A stretch of 9,314 nucleotides of DNA from Desulfuromonadales bacterium (lineage in GTDB: Bacteria; Desulfobacterota; Desulfuromonadia; Desulfuromonadales; BM103). Location of the stretch: positions 1-9,314 of the forward strand of contig DAOWJU010000181.1 in NCBI GenBank assembly GCA_030640215.1, given 5' to 3'. Below the pieces are notes generated by a model that saw only the letters and a program-made list of their open reading frames with translations, ran no database searches and was not told the origin of the DNA. Made by a program: the position numbers and the translations under genes. This document shows, one piece after another, positions 1 through 5,314 of the stretch. Each line of letters starts with the position of its first letter. Position 1 is the first letter of the stretch.

Positions 1-933
1 AATATGGAACTTGACAGCCGTCTGGAATTGAAATCAAATGATGAGATCGGGGAACTCTCCGAAGCTTTTAATGACATGACGGTGAAGTTTAAGCATTCAC
101 GCGACGAATACTGCGAGCTAACCGAAACCCTGGAGGCAAAAGTTCTTGAGAGAACTGAGGAAATTGCCAACGTCAGCGATCAATTAGTGCGATCTGAGAA
201 GCTGGCTTCACTCGGGCAACTGGTCGCCGGTATTGCACATGAAATCAACAATCCCCTTGCTGGTATTCTGATTTTTGCCAATATCTTCGCCGAAGATCAA
301 AGGCTCGATGAAAATCAACGTAAAGATGCCCTGACAATAGTTCATGAAACCAACCGCTGCGCTGATATTGTCAAACGTCTGCTTGATTTCTCCCGGACCT
401 CGATTCCTGACAAACAGCTCAAGTCGCTATCGACAATTATGGAGAGTACTCTGGCTCTGGTGATGCACCATGCGAATGTTAATGATGTGGAAATTGTGCG
501 TCACTACGGAGTTAATCTGCCGGATATTGAAGTCGACCCAACCCAGATCGAACAGGTTTTCATCAATCTACTGGTGAATGCCTGCCACGCGATGCCGATG
601 GGTGGACGTATGACCATAGTTATGCGTACGGACCAGGAACGCGACCTGATCGTTACGACGATTGAGGATACCGGCCAGGGGATTTCCGAAGAGAACCTGG
701 GCCGAATTTTTGATCCTTTTTTTACCACCAAGAATCAAGAGTTGGACGGGGTTGCCGGGACAGGTCTTGGCCTGTCGGTCTCTTATGGCATCATTGAGAA
801 TCATGGTGGACAGATCAAGGTACAAAGTGTGGTTGGACATGGCACGGTGTTTACAGTCGAATTGCCAATCGCATCGTTAGTACGTACTGCTGAGGGCCAG
901 CTTTCTTCATCAGATAATGTAGCGACGATATAG
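1..933 (+). CDS. Sensor histidine kinase, C-terminal part (5' end outside window)
   Basis: This is the cytoplasmic part of a membrane sensor histidine kinase that would autophosphorylate and pass phosphate to a response regulator. The reading frame is open from base 1, so the true start lies to the left and the Met at base 4 is probably internal. The visible part begins with the end of a HAMP domain (DEIGELSEAFNDM) and continues through a charged coiled coil. The HisKA H-box follows, GIAHEINNPL, with phospho-accepting His at bases 238-240. The HATPase_c domain shows the N-box (QVFINLLVNACHAMP), a G1 box (EDTGQGI), an F box (IFDPFFTTK) and a G2 box (GTGLGLSV). The H-box and kinase core are of the NtrB-like type that usually pairs with sigma-54 activators, and such a regulator starts 30 bases downstream. 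The input domain is not in view; the HAMP remnant implies a membrane-bound, probably periplasmic, sensor. Confidence 0.95.
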   Translation, partial: NMELDSRLELKSNDEIGELSEAFNDMTVKFKHSRDEYCELTETLEAKVLERTEEIANVSDQLVRSEKLASLGQLVAGIAHEINNPLAGILIFANIFAEDQRLDENQRKDALTIVHETNRCADIVKRLLDFSRTSIPDKQLKSLSTIMESTLALVMHHANVNDVEIVRHYGVNLPDIEVDPTQIEQVFINLLVNACHAMPMGGRMTIVMRTDQERDLIVTTIEDTGQGISEENLGRIFDPFFTTKNQELDGVAGTGLGLSVSYGIIENHGGQIKVQSVVGHGTVFTVELPIASLVRTAEGQLSSSDNVATI

Positions 934-962
934 TTCCTGTAGCGAGTTACCAAGAGGACCTT

Positions 963-2384
963 ATGAACACAGAAATGGATCGAATTCTGGTTGCAGACGA
1001 TGATGCGGTCATTCGTGAGGGATTGCGACGTATTCTCACTACGGAAGGCTATGAAGTTGTAACCGTCAGCAACGGTCGAGCGGCGTTGGAGCGTTTGGGC
1101 GAGCAAGTGTTCAAATTGCTGGTGACGGATTTGAAAATGCCTGGTATGAGTGGATTGGAAGTGTTGCAGTCATTACGGACCTTCCAACCAGAGTTGCCAG
1201 TGGTTTTGATTACCGGTTACGCGGCAATCGACAATGCAGTTGAGGCTATGAAAAATGGCGCAACAGATTACCTGTCCAAACCGTTTGCCAATGAGGAGCT
1301 GATCAGCAAAGTCAAGAATGCCATAAAAACCAGGGCGGTGCTTATTGATGATATCTGCCTGAACCGGGAGATGAGCGAAACTCACGGTTTTGAAAACTTG
1401 ATCGGTGATAGCCGTGAAATGAAACAACTTTATCAGCGCATCATGCAGGTTGCTCCGACTGACAGTACCGTCTTGATCAGTGGCGAAAGTGGCACGGGGA
1501 AAGAGTTGGTTGCCCGTGCCATCCATGCACACAGCCCGCGACGTTCACAACCCTTTGTTGCGATCGATTGTACCGCCCTTGCGGAAAGCTTGCTGGAAAG
1601 TGAACTGTTCGGTCATGTCAAAGGCTCCTTTACCGGTGCAACCCAGACCAAGCGCGGGCTCTTCGAGGTTGCTGAAGGGGGGACGCTGCTACTTGACGAG
1701 GTCGGTAATATCAGTCTGACGACTCAGGCCAAACTGCTACGTGTTCTACAGGAGCGCGTTGTCACTCCCATTGGTGGGACCAAACCGATTGCAATAAATA
1801 TTCGCCTGGTTGCCGCCACCAACATCAAACTGCAGGAAATGATTAAAAAGGGGACTTTCCGTGAGGACCTCTTCTTCAGACTCAATATTATTCCGATTGA
1901 ACTGCCCCCCCTTAGGAATCGCAAGGGTGACCTGATGTTGCTGGCGAGTAAGTTTCTCAAGCGCTTTGCCGAAGGGAATGGCAAAGAGATTCGGGGTTTC
2001 AGCCCAGATGTGATTGAGCAACTGGAACATTATGATTTCCCGGGCAATGTCCGTGAGCTTGAAAACCTCATCGAGCGAGCTGTGGTTCTTTCTAACTCAG
2101 ATTTCCTGCAACGCCAGGATCTGGAAATGCCAGGTGATGAGCAGGTCACATCATCTTCTACCGATAGCACTGTCCCTCTTGATGCAAATGAATTGAAGGA
2201 GCGTAAGCGTTTACTGCGTGAGGAGGCTGTCGTGCCGCTGGAAAGAGCCTTTTTGCTGAGCGCACTGGACCGCAATGACTGGAATATAACCAGGGCTGCA
2301 GAAGAGGTTGGCATGCAGCGGCCTAATTTCCAAGCCATGCTAAAAAAACAGGGAATCAGTATTCGTTCAAGAATGATTGAGTAG
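963..2384 (+). CDS. Sigma-54-dependent response regulator (NtrC family)
   Basis: This is a complete 473-aa enhancer-binding activator that would drive open-complex formation by sigma-54 RNA polymerase when phosphorylated. The N-terminal receiver (about 5-120) has the acidic pair D12/D13, phosphoacceptor D56 (LLVTDLKMPG), switch T84 and K107 (LSKPF). The AAA+ domain (about 145-375) shows Walker A GESGTGKE (174-181), the sigma-54 contact loop as GSFTGA (221-226), Walker B TLLLDEV (241-247) and FPGNVREL (359-366). A Fis-type helix-turn-helix closes the protein (about 425-462, NITRAAEEVGMQRPNF). The family's usual loop is GAFTGA; here Ala is Ser, while the key Phe and Thr remain. The start is supported by AGAGGA a few bases before the ATG. 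It follows the kinase gene by 29 bases, so the two are surely a pair, and a sigma-54 promoter lies about 270 bases downstream of its stop. Confidence 0.97.
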   Translation: MNTEMDRILVADDDAVIREGLRRILTTEGYEVVTVSNGRAALERLGEQVFKLLVTDLKMPGMSGLEVLQSLRTFQPELPVVLITGYAAIDNAVEAMKNGATDYLSKPFANEELISKVKNAIKTRAVLIDDICLNREMSETHGFENLIGDSREMKQLYQRIMQVAPTDSTVLISGESGTGKELVARAIHAHSPRRSQPFVAIDCTALAESLLESELFGHVKGSFTGATQTKRGLFEVAEGGTLLLDEVGNISLTTQAKLLRVLQERVVTPIGGTKPIAINIRLVAATNIKLQEMIKKGTFREDLFFRLNIIPIELPPLRNRKGDLMLLASKFLKRFAEGNGKEIRGFSPDVIEQLEHYDFPGNVRELENLIERAVVLSNSDFLQRQDLEMPGDEQVTSSSTDSTVPLDANELKERKRLLREEAVVPLERAFLLSALDRNDWNITRAAEEVGMQRPNFQAMLKKQGISIRSRMIE

Positions 2385-2435
2385 GAGAGAAGCTGACCCT
2401 GACCCATTGTAACGAAAAAAATAACAAATATAATT

Positions 2436-2470
2436 GCAGTGTATATTTATATTATACACTGCTTTTCTTT
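2436..2470 (+). terminator. Possible rho-independent terminator of the kinase-regulator operon
   Basis: Perfect 10-bp arms GCAGTGTATA (2436-2445) and TATACACTGC (2453-2462) flank a 7-base loop and are followed by a T-rich run, TTTTCTTT (2463-2470). It begins 51 bases after the regulator's stop. The stem is mostly A-T, so it would be weak. Its inner 19 bases match a second palindrome at 2541-2559 that has no poly-T tail, so its main role may be protein binding. Confidence 0.4.
2440..2458. promoter_or_regulatory. Palindromic site 1, candidate enhancer (UAS)
   Basis: TGTATA-N7-TATACA, a perfect dyad of 6-bp half-sites. The same half-sites with the same 7-base AT-rich spacer recur 101 bases downstream. 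It is centred about 235 bases before the predicted start of the sigma-54 transcript, a normal distance for an NtrC-type enhancer. Binding by the adjacent regulator is inferred. Confidence 0.6.
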
Positions 2471-2540
2471 GAGAAAACCTTTGTTTTTCATGTGCTTATG
2501 AGAAGCTCATGCGGCATTCGTCCATTTCCACGCTTCACCC

Positions 2541-2559
2541 TGTATATTTTTCTTATACA
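2541..2559. promoter_or_regulatory. Palindromic site 2, candidate enhancer (UAS)
   Basis: TGTATA-N7-TATACA, identical in both half-sites to site 1, with spacer TTTTTCT instead of TTTATAT. It is centred about 133 bases upstream of the predicted transcription start. No hairpin-plus-T-tract context is present here, which argues that the shared motif is a protein-binding site. Confidence 0.65.
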
Positions 2560-2627
2560 TTACCCCTTAACTAGAGAGGCATTTGGTTTTGTTGTAACCC
2601 ACACAAAAGCCTTTTAAAACAAGACCT

Positions 2628-2640
2628 TAAAAGATTGAAT
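2628..2640 (-). promoter_or_regulatory. Possible IHF binding site
   Basis: Read on the - strand this is ATTCAATCTTTTA, one mismatch from the IHF consensus WATCAANNNNTTR. It lies between the candidate enhancers and the -24/-12 promoter, where IHF typically bends DNA at sigma-54 promoters. The region is AT-rich, so a chance match is quite possible. Confidence 0.3.
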
Positions 2641-2656
2641 AAGAATATTCTAAGAA

Positions 2657-2672
2657 TGGCACGACCAATGCA
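2657..2672 (+). promoter_or_regulatory. Sigma-54 (-24/-12) promoter of the electron-transfer operon
   Basis: TGGCACGACCAATGCA matches the consensus TGGCACRNNNNTTGCW at every specified base except one (A for T at the first base of TTGC). The invariant GG (2658-2659) and GC (2670-2671) are separated by exactly 10 bases. Transcription would start near 2683, leaving a leader of about 57 bases before the first gene. A sigma-54 activator gene lies immediately upstream, which strengthens the call. Confidence 0.85.
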
Positions 2673-2697
2673 CCCTTCCCCTACTGCGAGAATAAAA

Positions 2698-2725
2698 AGC
2701 TGATACTGAAGAAACGAGGTCAGCT
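2698..2725 (+). promoter_or_regulatory. Leader hairpin just before the first ribosome binding site
   Basis: Perfect 6-bp arms AGCTGA (2698-2703) and TCAGCT (2720-2725) with a 16-base loop lie in the predicted leader. They end directly against the strong Shine-Dalgarno GGAAGGAGG (2726-2734). This could affect mRNA stability or translation; a chance dyad cannot be excluded. Confidence 0.3.
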
Positions 2726-2739
2726 GGAAGGAGGACATT

Positions 2740-2958
2740 ATGAAAACAGTGAGAATATTACTATCAATGGTGGTTGGCAGTGCTTCTGTCGTTTATGCGA
2801 CTACAGCTACTCCAAGTGAAGGTGCAGGGTTTCTGACCTACTGCTTTGTTGGCTTCTTCGCCATGATTGTCGTGTTTCAGTTGATGCCGGCGATGGTTCT
2901 CTTTGCCGGAATGATCAAGGGACTCTTTTCCCGCCCGGAGAAGACTTCGGTTAAATAG
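2740..2958 (+). CDS. Small membrane protein, first gene of the operon (72 aa)
   Basis: This is a 72-aa hydrophobic protein I do not recognise as a named family. Residues 1-20 (MKTVRILLSMVVGSASVVYA) look like a signal peptide or first membrane segment, with possible cleavage after VYA. A second hydrophobic stretch at about 30-60 (FLTYCFVGFFAMIVVFQLMPAM) spans the membrane, and a short basic tail (KGLFSRPEKTSVK) should be cytoplasmic. A strong GGAAGGAGG stands 5 bases before the ATG. As the first product of a sigma-54-driven operon encoding a quinone-linked complex, it may be a small accessory or assembly subunit; that role is inferred only from position. Two short hairpins (ACAAG/CTTGT at 2961-2976 and TCTCCA/TGGAGA at 2976-2990) follow its stop codon. 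Confidence 0.8.
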   Translation: MKTVRILLSMVVGSASVVYATTATPSEGAGFLTYCFVGFFAMIVVFQLMPAMVLFAGMIKGLFSRPEKTSVK

Positions 2959-3035
2959 AAACAAGATGGGGCTTGTCTCCACGTTGGAGAGAGTCTGGGT
3001 TGGTTGGTGATAGTCTGGGTTGCGGCAGGAGAATA

Positions 3036-3449
3036 ATGATGATGCAGATGCCAGGATTACTCATCGCAGATGAAGACGTGCTGTCCAGAAAACGCATGGC
3101 GGATCTGTTCATCGATGCTGGATACCAGGTAACGGTAACCAACTCGGCCGCAGGAGTTCTTTATGGAACTCTCAAGAAAACGGCTCAGGTTGTTTTACTC
3201 AGTCCCAAGTTTGATGAATTGCTGGCAACCGATTTGATTCCACTTCTAAAGCAGTGCAATCGCAACCTGAGTATCATCCTGGTTGCCAGCGAACTGCCCC
3301 TGGCGTTGATTCGCAAGGCGCGTAGCGAGGGCATTTTTTATCATGCCCTCAAGCCAACCAAGGCAGGGGATGAAGAAGAATTGCGACAGGCTGTTAAATG
3401 TGCATTCGAAAAGATGACTCAAAATCCTGCAACTGAGGAGCCGTCATGA
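3036..3449 (+). CDS. Receiver-like protein lacking the phosphoacceptor Asp (pseudo-receiver)
   Basis: This is a 137-aa single-domain protein with the fold signature of a CheY-like receiver. It begins with LLIADED (residues 8-14, acidic pair retained), has a hydrophobic strand VVLLSPKFDELL (52-63), ILVASE with Ser at the switch position (81-86), and ALKP with the conserved Lys at 106. At the site where an Asp should accept phosphate (compare LLVTDLKMPG in the upstream regulator) the residue is Ser56, so classical phosphorylation is unlikely. No output domain follows. The start at 3036 is preferred to the upstream ATG at 2973, since AGGAG (3027-3031) precedes a run of three ATG codons (3036, 3039, 3042) and the extra 21 residues look non-native. 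It lies inside the electron-transfer operon rather than beside the kinase. A role as a protein-protein adaptor or modulator is inferred. Confidence 0.8.
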   Translation: MMMQMPGLLIADEDVLSRKRMADLFIDAGYQVTVTNSAAGVLYGTLKKTAQVVLLSPKFDELLATDLIPLLKQCNRNLSIILVASELPLALIRKARSEGIFYHALKPTKAGDEEELRQAVKCAFEKMTQNPATEEPS

Positions 3450-3511
3450 ATGTCAAAGAGCTGCTCAATGAGACTGACAAGCACATGAACCGTTATGGCA
3501 GTAGGAGCTAG
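3446..3511 (+). CDS. Possible 21-aa peptide, translationally coupled
   Basis: An ATG overlaps the stop of the pseudo-receiver gene (ATGA at 3446-3449) and is preceded by GAGGAG about 7 bases upstream. It opens a 21-codon frame that starts MNVKELLNETDKHMNRYG. The peptide is hydrophilic, with no signal or membrane segment. It could be a real small protein, a decayed remnant of a longer gene, or only a coupling device. Its stop sits in a small GCTAG/CTAGC hairpin (3507-3523). I recognise no family. Confidence 0.35.
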   Translation: MNVKELLNETDKHMNRYGSRS

Positions 3512-3558
3512 AACCAAGCTAGCAGGCTAACGAACCGTATTGCACAAAGGAGAAGGGT

Positions 3559-3729
3559 ATGTTTAACGAACTACTTGGCAAAATTGGTGAATTTGAAACT
3601 GTTTACACTATGGTGGATTACTACACGTACATCAAGACCGTTGAATATCTTATCTGTGTTGCATTCTTCATTGCCTTCCCGATGTTCTTTAAATACATCA
3701 ACACGAAGCCCGGGAATCTCAGCGAATAA
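3559..3729 (+). CDS. Small single-span membrane protein (56 aa)
   Basis: This 56-aa protein starts MFNELLGKIGEFETVYTM and has one membrane helix at about residues 31-46 (LICVAFFIAFPMFFKY), with a short polar tail ending NLSE. AAAGGAG (3546-3552) lies 6 bases before the ATG. The gene sits 42 bases before the pentahaem cytochrome gene on the same strand. Small one-helix subunits occur in NrfD-type complexes (HmcD in the Hmc complex is an example of a very short membrane subunit), so this may be a structural subunit of the complex. That is inference from context; I cannot establish homology by reading. Clear ribosome binding site, hydrophobic core and operon position support it as a real gene. 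Confidence 0.75.
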   Translation: MFNELLGKIGEFETVYTMVDYYTYIKTVEYLICVAFFIAFPMFFKYINTKPGNLSE

Positions 3730-3771
3730 AAATGTCGTGTGGCATTCATTGAATTTAGAGGAGAGAGAATC

Positions 3772-4284
3772 ATGAGCGCTAAGCAAATCTTAACCACCTT
3801 GATGATGGTACTGGCCCTCATAGTGGTGGGAAGTACAACCATGGCTGCCGATATGCCTGAACAGGTGTCGCTTGACACTATGGTCGAACTGTTCGAGGCC
3901 GTTGAGTTCGATCATGACATGCATTCCGAGCTGGGTGAAGATTGTTCGGTCTGTCATCACCACACAACAGGGACCGGCACGACCGATGATCGTTGTATAA
4001 GCTGCCATGCTAACAGCGATGAGCTCGAAACGGTTGCTTGTATCAACTGCCATGTTTCTGACCCGTTTTCCTCAGAACACCTCAGCCGTGAATCACAGGA
4101 AATCTATCAGTTCCATATCGACAGGCCCGGTTTGAAGGCTGCCTATCACTGGAATTGTATCGGGTGTCATGAGGAGATGGACGGGCCGACAGGATGCGAG
4201 GATTGCCACGCCAGAACGCCGGAAGGAGACGAATTCTATCACAAGGATGCGACCGGTTCTGCTGACGAGGGTGGTCATCACTGA
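3772..4284 (+). CDS. Periplasmic pentahaem c-type cytochrome (cytochrome c3-like)
   Basis: This is a 170-aa exported electron carrier. A signal peptide covers residues 1-26 (hydrophobic core LMMVLALIVVG, likely cut after TMAA). Five CXXCH haem sites are visible: CSVCH (58-62), CISCH (75-79), CINCH (90-94), CIGCH (129-133) and CEDCH (142-146). Extra His residues at 48, 51, 63, 64, 103, 115, 126 and 157 could be second axial ligands, so bis-His haems are likely. The leading FDHDMH and the short motif spacing suggest the class III (c3) superfamily, but c3 usually has four haems and DsrJ three. The start is placed at 3772, where AGAGGAGAG precedes the ATG, rather than at the in-frame ATG at 3739. 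It is followed by HybA/HybB-like genes, so it is probably the periplasmic outlet or inlet of that complex. Confidence 0.93.
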   Translation: MSAKQILTTLMMVLALIVVGSTTMAADMPEQVSLDTMVELFEAVEFDHDMHSELGEDCSVCHHHTTGTGTTDDRCISCHANSDELETVACINCHVSDPFSSEHLSRESQEIYQFHIDRPGLKAAYHWNCIGCHEEMDGPTGCEDCHARTPEGDEFYHKDATGSADEGGHH

Positions 4285-4360
4285 GGATAATTGGTCTTGA
4301 AATGACATTTATGAGCATAAAATTTTAAAGATAAGGGATTTTCAGGATAAGGAGAGTGTT

Positions 4361-5314
4361 ATGAGTGGAATCAGTCGACGGAAATTTCTTGCTGCGAGTG
4401 TGGCAGTAGGGGCCGCCACAACCTTGGGCGGGACCAAGAAGGCCTTGGCTGCAGGGTCCTTTTCTGGCTACCCGAATAGTATGGGTGTGCTGGTAGATTT
4501 AACTCGTTGTATCGGTTGCCGCAGCTGTGAAGCTGCCTGTAACAAGGAGCAGAAGTTACCCGATCCCAACCTGCCGTTCGATGATATGTCGGTTTTTGAC
4601 CAAACCTTTCATCACGGCACACAGAAGCGGCGTACCGATGAAAGTGCCTACACTGTGGTCAATCGCTACACCCCAGAGGGGAGCGAGCCGATCTACCGCA
4701 AAGTGCAATGTAATCATTGCGCTGAGCCGGCTTGCCTCAGCTCCTGTTTTGTCAACGCCTACACTAAGACTAAAGAAGGTGCCGTTATTTACGATGGCAG
4801 TGTCTGTGTCGGTTGCCGAAACTGCATGATCGCTTGCCCGTTCAACGTCCCTGCTTACAGTTACTCCAGCGCTTTTGGCGCGGTCGTCAAGAAATGCATC
4901 TTCTGTCATGAAACCAGACTGAAGGATGGCCTGCCACCTGCCTGCGTTGAGATTTGTCCACAAGAAGCTCTGACATTCGGCAAGCGCAAAGATCTCCTCA
5001 AGATTGGCCACCAGCGCATCCAGACCCACCCGGGTCGCTACATCGATCGTGTCTATGGCGAGAAGGAGCTGGGTGGAACCCACTGGATGTATCTCTCGCC
5101 GATCCCCGTCGAAGAGGTTGGTTTCGATCCAAGACCGGGCAACGAACCAATCATCAGCCATGTCAAGGAATTCCTTGGCGTCGTACCGATGGTGCTGGCC
5201 ATCTGGCCTGCCTTGTTTACAGGTTTCCACCTTCTGGCAAAGAATCAGGAAGGTCATGGTGACCATGAACATGACACGGAGCATCAACATGACGAGGAGG
5301 GAGGCCAACAATGA
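4361..5314 (+). CDS. HybA/DsrO-type ferredoxin subunit with Tat signal and membrane anchor
   Basis: This 317-aa iron-sulfur subunit would relay electrons on the periplasmic face through four [4Fe-4S] clusters. A twin-arginine signal opens it (SRRKFL at 5-10, then a hydrophobic stretch to ALA at 28-30). The protein has exactly 16 Cys in four groups: C50/53/56/60, C117/120/125/129, C149/152/155/159 and C179/182/195/199, the normal arrangement for the HybA/NrfC/DsrO/DmsB family. After the GGTHWMYLSP stretch typical of HybA, a hydrophobic segment at about 271-293 should anchor the C terminus. It ends in a His/Asp/Glu-rich tail (297-313, HGDHEHDTEHQHDEE) that may bind metal. GGAGAG precedes the ATG. 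Its stop overlaps the next start by 4 bases (ATGA at 5311), so the two subunits are translationally coupled. No catalytic partner gene is in view. Confidence 0.95.
   Translation: MSGISRRKFLAASVAVGAATTLGGTKKALAAGSFSGYPNSMGVLVDLTRCIGCRSCEAACNKEQKLPDPNLPFDDMSVFDQTFHHGTQKRRTDESAYTVVNRYTPEGSEPIYRKVQCNHCAEPACLSSCFVNAYTKTKEGAVIYDGSVCVGCRNCMIACPFNVPAYSYSSAFGAVVKKCIFCHETRLKDGLPPACVEICPQEALTFGKRKDLLKIGHQRIQTHPGRYIDRVYGEKELGGTHWMYLSPIPVEEVGFDPRPGNEPIISHVKEFLGVVPMVLAIWPALFTGFHLLAKNQEGHGDHEHDTEHQHDEEGGQQ

Larger units (their letters stand above)
2385..2739. other. Gene-free control region between regulator and operon
   Basis: This 355-base AT-rich spacer has no convincing coding frame. It contains, left to right, a palindrome that may also act as a terminator, a short ATGAG/CTCAT dyad at 2498-2510, a second palindrome of the same design, TTTTGT/ACAAAA arms (2587-2592, 2603-2608), CTTTTAA/TTAAAAG arms (2611-2617, 2627-2633), an IHF-like match, the perfect palindrome AGAATATTCT (2642-2651), a sigma-54 promoter and a leader hairpin. 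The density of dyads and the promoter indicate the regulatory head of the downstream operon. Confidence 0.85.

Noticed and set aside
840..855. TGGCACGG inside the kinase gene as a second sigma-54 promoter
   Set aside because: The required GC ten bases after the GG is absent (AC is found), and it lies in coding sequence.
2973..3035. Upstream ATG extending the pseudo-receiver by 21 residues
   Set aside because: The extension lies over hairpins and a tandem repeat, and AGGAG sits just before the ATG run at 3036.
3739..3771. Upstream ATG extending the cytochrome by 11 residues
   Set aside because: The start at 3772 has a proper ribosome binding site and places the signal peptide at the N terminus.
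4308..4321. TTTATG-AG-CATAAA dyad before the ferredoxin gene
   Set aside because: The 2-base centre cannot form a stable hairpin and no promoter elements accompany it; likely chance in an AT-rich gap.
4556..5311. Long open frame on - (251 aa) opposite the ferredoxin gene
   Set aside because: It is antisense to a gene with 16 conserved Cys and shows no domain signature of its own; a shadow frame.
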